A stretch of 64,000 bases of DNA from Winogradskyella vincentii (GTDB lineage: Bacteria; Bacteroidota; Bacteroidia; Flavobacteriales; Flavobacteriaceae), in the NCBI RefSeq assembly GCF_020166345.1, contig NZ_JAIUJS010000010.1, positions 1 to 64,000 of the forward strand, read 5' to 3'. Shown piece by piece: positions 42,787-51,745 of this stretch; position 1 is the stretch's first letter; each line of letters begins with the position of its first letter. The position numbers and the translations under genes are program-made. A model generated the notes under the pieces. That model was not told the DNA's origin, did not search any database, and saw only the letters and a list, made by a program, of their open reading frames with translations.

Positions 42787-45324
42787 ATGAAAAAAATACA
42801 ACATTACGTACAAGGACATTGGACCACTGGTTCAGAAGAAGGAACACCAATTCTTGATGCAGTTACTGGAGAGGCTTTTGCTTCAGTGGCAATAGAAGGC
42901 TTGAATATTCCTGAAATTCTACAATACGGCCGATCTAAAGGTGGTGAAAAGCTTCGTAAAATGACCTTTCAAGAGCGAGGTAATATGCTTAAAAAATTAG
43001 CATTATATCTTACTAAAAGAAAAGATGCATTTTATGAATTAAGCTATAGAACTGGAGCAACTAAAGTTGATAGTTGGATAGATATTGAAGGTGGATTTGG
43101 TAATCTTTTCGCTAATGCGTCGTTACGTAAATTGTTTCCAAACCAAGCCTTTCATGTAGAAGGTGATCCAATTGATTTATCAAGAGGTGGGCGTTTTATG
43201 GCGCATCATATTATGGTACCAAAAAAGGGTGTAGCAGTTCATATAAATGCATTTAATTTCCCAGTTTGGGGAATGTTGGAGAAATGCGCTGTTAATTGGA
43301 TGGCAGGTGTACCAGCATTGGTCTTACCAGCGCCATCTTCGTCTTATTTGGCAGAAGCTGTGGCAAGAACAATAATTGATTCTGGTATTCTTCCAGAAGG
43401 TTCTCTTCAAATTATTAATGGTACTGTAAAAACAATATTAGATACTGTTGAATCTCAAGATGTGGTGACTTTTACAGGATCAGCGCAAACAGGCAAATTG
43501 TTAAAAGCACATTCAAGACTTATAGAGGAATCTGTACCTTTTACCATGGAAGCAGATTCGTTAAATGCATCAATATTAGGAGAGGATGCGGTGCCGGGAA
43601 CTCCAGAGTTTGACTTGTTTATTAAAGAAGTCCGTAAAGAAATGACTGTAAAGGCAGGTCAAAAATGTACAGCGATCAGACGTATTATAGTACCTGAAAA
43701 CTTAGTTGAGGATGTGCAAATTGCCTTGGGGAATGCACTAGACAAGGTGACAATTGGAGATCCAAGGTTAAAAGAAGTGCGAATGGGTTCTTTAGTTAGT
43801 CGTCAACAAGTGCAAGCCGTGAAAGATTCGGTTTATGATTTGGCAAAAGAGGCTGAGATTGTTTATGGCGATTTAGATAAAATTGAAACCATTGGTGCTG
43901 ATGCAAAAAAAGGAGCCTTTATAAGCCCAATTTTATTGAGATCTGATCATCCATTTAACAGTACAATTGTCCATGAACGAGAAGCTTTTGGGCCTGTAAG
44001 TACTATTATGCCTTACAAAACCTTGGATGAGGCTGTGGCTTTAGCGCAAATGGGTAAAGGTTCGTTGGTATCGTCAATTGTGACTTATGATGATAATATT
44101 GCAAGAGATTATGTGGTTAATGCAGCAAGTCATCATGGTAGGATTTTAGTGTTAAATAGAGAAAGTGCTAAAGAAAGTACTGGCCATGGTTCGCCATTGC
44201 CTTATTTAGTTCACGGTGGTCCGGGTCGTGCTGGTGGCGGTGAAGAAATGGGAGGAATGCGTGGTATAAAACATTATTTACAACGTACGGCAATTCAGGG
44301 TTCGCCAACTACAATAACAGAAATTACTGGAATCTATCAACAAAATGCCAAATACAAAAAGGCAGAGCAACACCCATTTAAATACCACTGGGAAGATATT
44401 CAGCCTGGTATGTCTTTAAAAACCCACAATCGTACTATAACAGATTCAGACATTGTAAATTTTGCTAATCTTACTTGGGATCATTTTTATGCGCATACAG
44501 ATATTACATCTTTAGATGGTAGTATTTTCGAAAAGCGGACTGCTCATGGTTATTTTATCATTTCGGCTGCGGCAGGTTTGTTTGTTTATCCAAATAAAGG
44601 TCCAGTAGCAGCGAATTATGGATTAGATAGTATTAGATTCTTAAGGCCATTATATCATAATGATACAATTTATGTGCGTTTAACCTGTAAGGAAAAAGTA
44701 GATAGAGATGTAGCTTCAGCAGAACATCCAAGTGGTATTGTAAAATGGCATGTAGAGGTTTTCGATGCTAATTTTGAAAACAGGCCAGAAAGCCAAAAGA
44801 ACGATAAAGACAGTCCTTTAGTTGCAGTTGCTACCATTTTAACTATGGTTCAGAAAAAGCAAGAAACATTTGTTGAAATGACAGATGAAAAAATAAATGA
44901 ATGTCTATCTAAACTTACTGAAGATACCAAGCCAAAATGGGGAATCATGACACCACAGCACATGATTGAGCATTTAGAATATACTTATAAAATTGCTTCA
45001 GGAGAAATTCAAGACTTTGAAGTTTCTACACCAGAAAAGATACTAGAGAAAGTAAAGAATAGTCTTTGGAATTATTCAAAATTCCCTCAGAATTCGCAAT
45101 TCCCTTTACTTGAAAAGGACACACTCGACTCTTTAAAACACCCAGATTTAGTAACAGCTATTTCAAAATTTAAAGATCAGCGTGAAGCATATATAGAATA
45201 CTTTAAAGAGAATCCAGATGCGATACTAAATAACATGGTATTTGGAGAATTAAACAGATATGAATGGTATCTTCTGGAACGAAAACATTTGAATCATCAT
45301 TTTGAACAATTTGGATTAATATAA
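42787..45324 (+). CDS. paaZ: PaaZ bifunctional ring-opening enzyme with an extra C-terminal DinB-like (DUF1569) domain
   Basis: Hydrolyses oxepin-CoA and oxidises the resulting semialdehyde. The 845-residue protein (ATG at 42787; a GTG three codons earlier is less likely) has an aldehyde dehydrogenase domain to about 520 (Cys in GQKCTAIRR, Glu in TMEADSLN) and a MaoC-like hydratase domain at about 530-690 (DHFYAHTD, GYFIISAAAGLF). Known PaaZ ends near there (about 680). Here about 150 more residues follow, with WGIMTPQHMIEHLEY and a final HLNHHFEQFG, the metal-site pattern of DUF1569/DinB-like four-helix proteins. Confidence 0.92.
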   Translation: MKKIQHYVQGHWTTGSEEGTPILDAVTGEAFASVAIEGLNIPEILQYGRSKGGEKLRKMTFQERGNMLKKLALYLTKRKDAFYELSYRTGATKVDSWIDIEGGFGNLFANASLRKLFPNQAFHVEGDPIDLSRGGRFMAHHIMVPKKGVAVHINAFNFPVWGMLEKCAVNWMAGVPALVLPAPSSSYLAEAVARTIIDSGILPEGSLQIINGTVKTILDTVESQDVVTFTGSAQTGKLLKAHSRLIEESVPFTMEADSLNASILGEDAVPGTPEFDLFIKEVRKEMTVKAGQKCTAIRRIIVPENLVEDVQIALGNALDKVTIGDPRLKEVRMGSLVSRQQVQAVKDSVYDLAKEAEIVYGDLDKIETIGADAKKGAFISPILLRSDHPFNSTIVHEREAFGPVSTIMPYKTLDEAVALAQMGKGSLVSSIVTYDDNIARDYVVNAASHHGRILVLNRESAKESTGHGSPLPYLVHGGPGRAGGGEEMGGMRGIKHYLQRTAIQGSPTTITEITGIYQQNAKYKKAEQHPFKYHWEDIQPGMSLKTHNRTITDSDIVNFANLTWDHFYAHTDITSLDGSIFEKRTAHGYFIISAAAGLFVYPNKGPVAANYGLDSIRFLRPLYHNDTIYVRLTCKEKVDRDVASAEHPSGIVKWHVEVFDANFENRPESQKNDKDSPLVAVATILTMVQKKQETFVEMTDEKINECLSKLTEDTKPKWGIMTPQHMIEHLEYTYKIASGEIQDFEVSTPEKILEKVKNSLWNYSKFPQNSQFPLLEKDTLDSLKHPDLVTAISKFKDQREAYIEYFKENPDAILNNMVFGELNRYEWYLLERKHLNHHFEQFGLI

Positions 45325-45326
45325 TT

Positions 45327-46079
45327 ATGGCTGAAGCGTACGTAAAACAAACCATAGAAAATGAAGTAGGGTATATTGAGTTTTTTCATCCTGCTCACAA
45401 TTCACTACCTAGTGATATACTTGCCAGACTAGCAGATACAATAACCGAAGCTGGACAGAATGATAAGATCAAAGTAATTGTTCTAAAGAGTGGAGGGGAC
45501 AGAACGTTTTGTGCGGGCGCGAGTTTCAATGAACTTATAAGTATTAATGATGAAGCTACAGGTAAAATATTCTTTTCAGGATTTGCTAATGTCATTAATG
45601 CCATGCGAAAATGTCCAAAATTCATAATTGGAAGAGTACAAGGAAAAACCGTTGGTGGAGGTGTTGGTCTTGCATCAGCAACAGATTATTGTATGGCAAC
45701 AAAATTTGCCTCAATTAAATTGAGTGAGCTTAATGTTGGAATCGGACCGTTTGTTGTTGGTCCAGCTGTTGAAAGAAAGTTAGGTTTAAGTGGAATGTCC
45801 CAAATAGCAATAGATGCCAATAGTTTTTATTCAGCAGAATGGGCAAAACAAAAGGGCTTATTCACCCAAGTTTATGAGGCAACTGAGGAACTTGATGATG
45901 CGGTTAAGGTATTAGCAGAGAACTTATGTAATTACAATACTGAAGCAATGGCGGAGATGAAGACGATGTTTTGGCAAGGCACTGAAGATTGGGATACCTT
46001 ATTAGCTGAACGTGCTGCAATTAGTGGTCGATTAGTTTTAAGTGATTTTACAAAAGAGACATTGAAGAGGTTTAAGTAA
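45327..46079 (+). CDS. paaF: Enoyl-CoA hydratase/isomerase, probably PaaF (2,3-dehydroadipyl-CoA hydratase)
   Basis: 250-residue crotonase-fold protein. Oxyanion motifs are TFCAGASFNEL and GKTVGGGVGLASATD; the first catalytic Glu is likely in KLSELNVGIGPFVVG. It is the second crotonase of the operon, so the hydratase step of the lower pathway is the best assignment. Sequence also resembles methylglutaconyl-CoA hydratases of leucine breakdown, which I cannot exclude. It shares a base with the paaY start. Confidence 0.75.
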   Translation: MAEAYVKQTIENEVGYIEFFHPAHNSLPSDILARLADTITEAGQNDKIKVIVLKSGGDRTFCAGASFNELISINDEATGKIFFSGFANVINAMRKCPKFIIGRVQGKTVGGGVGLASATDYCMATKFASIKLSELNVGIGPFVVGPAVERKLGLSGMSQIAIDANSFYSAEWAKQKGLFTQVYEATEELDDAVKVLAENLCNYNTEAMAEMKTMFWQGTEDWDTLLAERAAISGRLVLSDFTKETLKRFK

Positions 46080-46678
46080 TGATTTACAGTTTTCAAGGAT
46101 ATATTCCTGTTGTTCACAATAGTAGCTTTGTACATCCTTTAGCTGCAGTAACCGGAAACGTAATTATTGGTAAAAACTGTTACATTGGTCCTGGTGCAGC
46201 TATAAGAGGAGATTGGGGACAAATCATTTTAGAAGATGGCGTTAACGTTCAAGAAAATTGTACTATACATATGTTTCCTGGCAAGTCTATTACCTTGAAA
46301 GAAAGTGCTCATGTTGGACATGGCGCCGTAATTCATGGTGCTAACTTAGGTAAAAATTGTCTTATTGGTATGAATACCGTAATTATGGATGATGCTGAAA
46401 TAGGTGATGAGTCCATAGTTGGTGCAATGGCTTTTGTAAAGGCAGAAACCAAAATACCTAAACGAAGCTTGGTCGTTGGTAATCCTGCTAAAATTGTTAA
46501 GCAAGTGAGCGATGAAATGATAGCATGGAAAACAAAAGGAACACAATTATATCAGCAATTACCAGCTGATTGTTATTCTACACTAAAGGAGGTTGAGCCA
46601 TTACGAAAAGTTCCAGCTGATAGAAAACTTCAAGATGATGTTTACAAAACACTTCGAGAAACCTTTTCTAAAAAGTAA
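46079..46678 (+). CDS. paaY: PaaY-like hexapeptide-repeat thioesterase (gamma-carbonic-anhydrase fold)
   Basis: 199 residues of left-handed beta-helix: repeated [LIV]-G-x4 units such as GNVIIGKNCYIGPGAAIRGDWG, HVGHGAVIHGANLG and IGMNTVIMDDAEIG. Zinc ligand histidines are visible in CTIHMFPGK and VGHGAVIHG. The C-terminal helix and ELRKVPADRK-like tail agree with PaaY, a thioesterase that removes toxic ring intermediates. Last gene of the operon. Confidence 0.88.
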   Translation: MIYSFQGYIPVVHNSSFVHPLAAVTGNVIIGKNCYIGPGAAIRGDWGQIILEDGVNVQENCTIHMFPGKSITLKESAHVGHGAVIHGANLGKNCLIGMNTVIMDDAEIGDESIVGAMAFVKAETKIPKRSLVVGNPAKIVKQVSDEMIAWKTKGTQLYQQLPADCYSTLKEVEPLRKVPADRKLQDDVYKTLRETFSKK

Positions 46679-47152
46679 TTAAATATTACTCAAATCAATT
46701 TCGTTAGTTTCTTTCCCAGTGGACAAGGTGATAAGACTTTGTACATTTCCTAAATAAGGTAAAAGCGTTAATTTAGAAATTATAAAGTGCTCATATGCTT
46801 CTATATCTTCAACAACTAATTTTAATAGATAATCGAAGTTTCCACTTACTCGATGGCACTCAATTATTTCAGGAAAGTTATTTATCTCAGTCACAAATTT
46901 TTCAAGGTAGCTACGCGTATGTCCTTGGAGTGTAATGCCTATAAATACCGTAAGCTTAAGACCTATCTTTTTATTGTCTAAGACAGCAACATATTTTTTA
47001 ATATAACCTTCTCTTTCAAGCTTTTTAATACGCTCAAAAACAGGAGATGTGGTCATGCCTAACTCGTCTGCTATACTTTTGGTTGTTCGATTACTATTAT
47101 GCTGGAGAATACCCAGTATTTGGGTGTCAATTTTATCCAAATTGTATGCCAT
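46679..47152 (-). CDS. Lrp/AsnC-family transcriptional regulator
   Basis: 157 residues from the ATG at 47152 (a start 8 codons upstream is less typical). N-terminal winged helix-turn-helix (LDKIDTQILGILQHNSNRTT, MTTSPVFERIKKLEREGYI) and C-terminal RAM ligand domain (HRVSGNFDYLLKLVVEDIEAYEHF). It is divergent from the branched-chain keto-acid operon, with a candidate Lrp site in between, so it is the likely regulator of that operon, sensing a branched-chain amino acid. It ends directly against paaY. Confidence 0.9.
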   Translation of the reverse strand: MAYNLDKIDTQILGILQHNSNRTTKSIADELGMTTSPVFERIKKLEREGYIKKYVAVLDNKKIGLKLTVFIGITLQGHTRSYLEKFVTEINNFPEIIECHRVSGNFDYLLKLVVEDIEAYEHFIISKLTLLPYLGNVQSLITLSTGKETNEIDLSNI

Positions 47153-47224
47153 AAGAATTTTATTTTGTCTAATCAATAAAACTCAAATATAAAAAGAATA
47201 AAAAATTAATAAAACTAAAATATA

Positions 47225-47239
47225 AAGAAAAATATTCTG
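47225..47239 (-). promoter_or_regulatory. Candidate Lrp-binding site
   Basis: CAGAATATTTTTCTT (minus strand) matches 14 of 15 positions of the E. coli Lrp consensus YAGHAWATTWTDCTR. It lies 50 bases upstream of the -7 element of the keto-acid operon and 73 bases before the regulator's own start. The AT-rich setting makes chance matches easier. Confidence 0.4.
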
Positions 47240-47288
47240 TTTTAATTCAATTTAAAAGTTTTTAACACAAGAAAATCATGATATTAAG

Positions 47289-47296
47289 TATCTTTG
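47289..47296 (+). promoter_or_regulatory. Promoter of the branched-chain keto-acid operon, -7 element
   Basis: TATCTTTG is an exact TAnnTTTG match. Transcription would begin near 47303, so an ATG at 47297 cannot be the start and the TTG at 47321 is preferred. Confidence 0.65.
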
Positions 47297-47320
47297 ATGC
47301 TTGTAAAAACCATATTCAAA

Positions 47321-48625
47321 TTGGCTAAAATTGAATTTAAAATGCCCAGATTGGGTGAAAGTATAACTGAAGCAGCTATTATCACATGGTTTAAGGATGT
47401 TGGAGACCCTATAGAAGAGGACGAAATGCTGTTAGAAGTTGCGACTGATAAAGTTGATTCTGAGGTGCCATCTAATGTTTCCGGTACTATTGAAGAAATT
47501 TTGTTTGAAGCCAATGAGGTCATTAAAATAGGTGATACCATAGCTATTATTGAGAGTAATGGTGAGGCTGTGAATTCGAAACCTAAAAAGAGTGTCATCT
47601 CCAAAAAACTAGAATCGTCAAAACCTAAGCAAAAGAAGTCTGTAATTAAACCCCAAACCCTTCAACTGCAAAACACGGAAAAGTTTAGTGTTTCAAATTC
47701 TAATACATTCTTCTCTCCATTAATAATTTCAATTGCAAAGGAACATCATATAAGTTTTGAAGAGCTGGCTCGAATACCTGCTACTGGTAAGGAAGGTAGA
47801 TTACGTAAGAGTGATGTATTTCAATATATTGAAGAGGGTAGACCATATAAATTTGCCCAGTCCGTAACTCAAGATCCAACTGCTTATCGAATTCCTCAAT
47901 TGACTTTTGATAAGGGTAAGGGTAGGATTGTAGAGATGGATCGCATGCGTCAAATGATAGCAGATCATATGGTGTATTCAAAACACACATCACCACATGT
48001 AACTGCTTATGTAGAAGCAGATTTGACCAATGTGGTGACGTGGAGAAATGCAAACAAAAAAGTCTTCCAAGAAAAATATGGCGAGAAGCTCACCTTTACA
48101 CCATTATTTGTAGAAGCAGTCGCAAAAGCGATTAAAGACTTCCCTGATATAAATGCATCTGTAGATGGGAAAAATATCATTATAAAGGAAGATATTAATG
48201 TTGGTATGGCAACGGCATTACCAAGTGGTAATTTAATTGTTCCTGTTGTTAAAAATGCGGATTCAAAGAGTTTATTAGAGCTAGCAAAAGACGTAAACCT
48301 ATTGGCTTCAAAAGCTCGTGAAAATAAATTACAGGGAGATGATATTAAGGGAAGTACTTTCACTATTTCTAATGTGGGAACATTTGGGAGTGTTATGGGT
48401 ACACCAATAATAAACCAGCCAGAAGTTGCCATTCTTGCTTTGGGTATTATTAAAAAACGCGCAGAAGTTATCGAAACTGAAAATGGTGACGAAATTGCAA
48501 TTAGAAGTATGATGTATTTATCACTTTCTTTCGATCACAGAGTTGTAGATGGCTTTTTAGGTGGGAGTTTTGTCCGTCGTGTAGCAGATTATTTTGAACA
48601 ATTTGATATCAATAGAAAAATATAA
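47321..48625 (+). CDS. Dihydrolipoamide acyltransferase (E2) of a branched-chain 2-oxoacid dehydrogenase
   Basis: 434 residues from TTG at 47321, which gives (M)AKIEFKMPRLGESITEA, the normal E2 N-terminus; earlier in-frame codons overlap the promoter. Lipoyl domain with the modified lysine in EVATDKVDSEVPS (about 43), an E3-binding domain at about 135-170 (ISFEELARIPATGKEGRLRKSDV), and the acyltransferase core with SFDHRVVDG (His and Asp) at the end. With E1 and ilvE behind it, the branched-chain complex is the likely assignment. No E3 (lpd) is in the window. Confidence 0.9.
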   Translation: MAKIEFKMPRLGESITEAAIITWFKDVGDPIEEDEMLLEVATDKVDSEVPSNVSGTIEEILFEANEVIKIGDTIAIIESNGEAVNSKPKKSVISKKLESSKPKQKKSVIKPQTLQLQNTEKFSVSNSNTFFSPLIISIAKEHHISFEELARIPATGKEGRLRKSDVFQYIEEGRPYKFAQSVTQDPTAYRIPQLTFDKGKGRIVEMDRMRQMIADHMVYSKHTSPHVTAYVEADLTNVVTWRNANKKVFQEKYGEKLTFTPLFVEAVAKAIKDFPDINASVDGKNIIIKEDINVGMATALPSGNLIVPVVKNADSKSLLELAKDVNLLASKARENKLQGDDIKGSTFTISNVGTFGSVMGTPIINQPEVAILALGIIKKRAEVIETENGDEIAIRSMMYLSLSFDHRVVDGFLGGSFVRRVADYFEQFDINRKI

Positions 48626-48628
48626 GTT

Positions 48629-49696
48629 ATGTCTTATTCAATAAATATTACTAAAGTTGAAAAATCTGGTGTAGACCAATTAGATTTTGATAATATTCCT
48701 TTAGGAACAACCTTCACGGACCATATGTTCGTTTGTGATTATGAAAACGGAGTATGGGTTAACCCAAGAATAGAACCTTTAAGACCCGTACCAACACACC
48801 CAGCGGCAATGGCATTACATTATGGTCAGGCAATTTTTGAGGGTATGAAAGCCTATAAGGATCCAGAAGGTACACCAATGCTTTTTAGACCAGAACAAAA
48901 TGCCGCTAGAATGAATAAAAGCGCAGATAGAATGGGTATGCCATTATTTCCTGAAGAATTATTTGTGGAAGGCTTAAGGGAGCTTGTCAGTATAGAAAGA
49001 AATTGGATACCACCTCAACAAGGAAGTGCATTGTACCTAAGACCATTTATGTATGCGGACGAACCATTTATTGGTATGAGAGCTGCTACCCATTTTAAAT
49101 TTATAATAATGGCTTCTCCAGCAGGACCATTTTTCAGTAAACCAATAAAATTATGGGCTGAGAATTTTTTCATTAGAGCAGCACAAGGAGGAACTGGAGA
49201 GGCAAAAGCAGCAGGCAATTATGCTGCAGCAATAAGACCTACTGAGTTGGCCAAGTCAAAAGGCTATGATCAGGTTTTATGGTTAGATGCTGATGAGCAC
49301 ATGTTTATCCAAGAAGTTGGAACAATGAATATCTTCTTTAAAATAAATGGTGAATTTATAACGCCAGAATTAGATGGTTCTGTATTACATGGAATAACAA
49401 GGGCAAGTGTCATAGAGTTATTAAGAGATATGGGCTATAAGGTCACGGAAAGAAAAATTACTATTCTAGAAATTAGAGAAGCTTCAAAAAATGGCGAACT
49501 AGAAGAAGCTTTTGGTACTGGTACTGCAGTTGGTATAGCCTATATACAAGAGATAGGTATGGAAGGTGATACGATTCATGTTTCAACCGAAAATCCAGTA
49601 GGAGTAAAAGTCAATGATACCCTTAATGCTATAAAAACTGGACTTATAGAAGATAAGTTTGGTTGGATGAGAAAGGTTCAAAATGAACTCGCTTAA
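48629..49696 (+). CDS. ilvE: Branched-chain amino acid aminotransferase
   Basis: Fold-type IV PLP enzyme of 355 residues. The region LHYGQAIFEGMKAYK carries substrate-binding residues. The catalytic lysine lies in GEAKAAGNYAAAI (about 193), and the phosphate loop is EVGTMNIFF. It converts Leu, Ile and Val to the keto acids that the flanking dehydrogenase genes consume. Three bases after E2 and directly abutting E1, so in this operon it serves catabolism. Confidence 0.93.
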   Translation: MSYSINITKVEKSGVDQLDFDNIPLGTTFTDHMFVCDYENGVWVNPRIEPLRPVPTHPAAMALHYGQAIFEGMKAYKDPEGTPMLFRPEQNAARMNKSADRMGMPLFPEELFVEGLRELVSIERNWIPPQQGSALYLRPFMYADEPFIGMRAATHFKFIIMASPAGPFFSKPIKLWAENFFIRAAQGGTGEAKAAGNYAAAIRPTELAKSKGYDQVLWLDADEHMFIQEVGTMNIFFKINGEFITPELDGSVLHGITRASVIELLRDMGYKVTERKITILEIREASKNGELEEAFGTGTAVGIAYIQEIGMEGDTIHVSTENPVGVKVNDTLNAIKTGLIEDKFGWMRKVQNELA

Positions 49697-51745
49697 ATGA
49701 AAAAAGAAATATTAAAGAAAGGCTTTGTAAAACTCTGTACGGCCAAGGCAATGACTGAGTTATATGAGGCTAATTTCAAGCAAGTTTCAAAATATGTGCA
49801 CGCTACATCAAGAGGTCATGAAGCTGTTCAAATAGCTCTTGGATTACAATTGTTACCTCAAGATTATGCATTTCCTTATTATCGGGATGATGCCATGCTG
49901 CTTGCGTTTGGTATGAAACCTTACGATTTAATGTTGCAGCTTTTAGCAAAGAAGGATGATCCGTTTTCTGGAGGTAGGTCCTACTATTCTCACCCTAGTC
50001 TAAAGGATGATGACAAACCTAAAATTCCGCATCAATCTTCCGCGACAGGTATGCAAGCCATACCCGCAACAGGAGTTGCCATGGGAATGCAGTATAAGGA
50101 ATTACAAGGATTGAATGATACCTCGATAGAAAACCCCTTAGTGGTTTGTTCCTTGGGAGATGCATCTGTAACTGAGGGTGAAATTGCTGAAGCATTCCAA
50201 ATGGCTGCTTTAAAACAAATGCCAATTCTTTATCTTGTTCAAGATAATGGTTGGGACATATCTGCAAATGCCGAAGAAACTAGAGCTCAAAATGCATTTG
50301 AATATGCCAAAGGATTTCATGGTCTTGATGCTATAAGTATTGATGGAGCAAATTTTATAGAAAGCTACAATGCTTTAGAGGAAGTAATTGCAACGATTAG
50401 AAAAGAAAGAAGACCAATTCTGGTGCATGCAAAAGTGCCGCTATTAAATCATCATACTTCTGGTGTACGTATGGAGTGGTATAGAGATGATTTAGATGAA
50501 GCTAAATCTAGAGATCCGTATCCAGTTATTAAAAAGCAGTTATTGGATGCTGGATTTTCAAAACAGGAAGTAAAAAAATTAGAAGAATCAGCTTATAAAA
50601 AAGTTGATTCTGATTTTAAAAAAGCTTTAAAAGCTGAAGACCCAAAACCTGAAGATTTATTTACACACGACTTTGTGCCAACACCGATTATTGAAGAAAG
50701 TGGTGTGCGTGAACCAGAAGGTGCAGAGAGAGTTGTAATGGTAGATTGCGCTTTGTTTGCCGTAGAGGAGCTAATGCGTGAGCATAAAGAGTGTTTGTTA
50801 TATGGGCAGGATGTTGGTGGTCGATTAGGAGGAGTTTTTAGAGAGGCTGCAACATTGGCACAGAAATTTGGTGACGATCGTGTGTTTAATACACCAATAC
50901 AAGAGGCATTTATCGTAGGTTCTACAGTTGGAATGAGTGCCGTTGGATTAAAGCCAATTGTTGAGGTGCAATTTGCAGATTATATTTGGCCAGGATTAAA
51001 CCAGTTATTTACCGAAGTAAGCCGAAGTTGTTATTTAACAAATGGTAAATGGCCGGTGAGTATGATTCTTAGGGTTCCCATTGGGGCATATGGTAGTGGA
51101 GGACCATACCACTCTTCATCAGTAGAGAGTGTTGTTACGAATATTAGAGGGATAAAAATTGCTTACCCTAGTAATGGTGCAGATTTAAAGGGCTTGATGA
51201 AAGCAGCTTATCACGATCCTAATCCGGTTGTTATTTTAGAACATAAAGGGTTGTATTGGTCTAAAGTGCCTGGTACAAAAACAGCAACTTCAATTGAGCC
51301 TGCGGAAGACTACATTCTGCCATTTGGTAAAGCTTGGGTTCTTCAAGAAATTTGGAAACAAGAAGATGTTGAAACACTCACAATTGTCAGCTATGGCATG
51401 GGAGTACATTGGGCATACAATGCATCAGGTGAATTGGGATTGAGAGACCAAATTGAAATCATTGATCTCAGAACTTTGTTTCCTTTGGATGAGGATACTA
51501 TAATGAAATCTGTAAAGAAAACGGGTAAGTGTTTAGTCGTAACTGAAGAGCCTTCAAATAATAGTTTTGCCAGAGCCTTGGCCGGTAAAATTCAAGAAGA
51601 ATGTTTCAAGTATTTAGATGGGCCTGTTATGGTTATTGGGAGTGAAAATATGCCAGCTATTCCATTGAATTCTACATTGGAAGAAACGATGATACCTTCA
51701 ACTGAAAAGGTCAAAGCTAAAATTGAGATGATTTTAGATTATTGA
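49697..51745 (+). CDS. Fused E1 alpha-beta of a branched-chain 2-oxoacid dehydrogenase
   Basis: A 682-residue single chain that joins E1 alpha (1 to about 320) and E1 beta (about 345-682). The thiamine diphosphate motif is LGDASVTEGEIAEAF to VQDN (about 153-185). The beta part contains the LLYGQDVGGRLGGVFREA, NTPIQEAFIVGSTVG and GAYGSGGPYHSSS segments and the C-terminal transketolase domain. The enzyme decarboxylates branched-chain keto acids and acylates the E2 lipoyl group. It ends overlapping the M20 peptidase gene on the other strand by 7 bases. Confidence 0.92.
   Translation: MKKEILKKGFVKLCTAKAMTELYEANFKQVSKYVHATSRGHEAVQIALGLQLLPQDYAFPYYRDDAMLLAFGMKPYDLMLQLLAKKDDPFSGGRSYYSHPSLKDDDKPKIPHQSSATGMQAIPATGVAMGMQYKELQGLNDTSIENPLVVCSLGDASVTEGEIAEAFQMAALKQMPILYLVQDNGWDISANAEETRAQNAFEYAKGFHGLDAISIDGANFIESYNALEEVIATIRKERRPILVHAKVPLLNHHTSGVRMEWYRDDLDEAKSRDPYPVIKKQLLDAGFSKQEVKKLEESAYKKVDSDFKKALKAEDPKPEDLFTHDFVPTPIIEESGVREPEGAERVVMVDCALFAVEELMREHKECLLYGQDVGGRLGGVFREAATLAQKFGDDRVFNTPIQEAFIVGSTVGMSAVGLKPIVEVQFADYIWPGLNQLFTEVSRSCYLTNGKWPVSMILRVPIGAYGSGGPYHSSSVESVVTNIRGIKIAYPSNGADLKGLMKAAYHDPNPVVILEHKGLYWSKVPGTKTATSIEPAEDYILPFGKAWVLQEIWKQEDVETLTIVSYGMGVHWAYNASGELGLRDQIEIIDLRTLFPLDEDTIMKSVKKTGKCLVVTEEPSNNSFARALAGKIQEECFKYLDGPVMVIGSENMPAIPLNSTLEETMIPSTEKVKAKIEMILDY

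Noticed and set aside
47294-47320. Upstream starts for the E2 gene (TTG 47294, ATG 47297)
   Set aside because: They overlap or precede the expected transcription start of the -7 element at 47289-47296; TTG 47321 gives the normal E2 start.
48007-48432. 141-codon open frame on the minus strand
   Set aside because: Antisense shadow of the E2 acyltransferase core.
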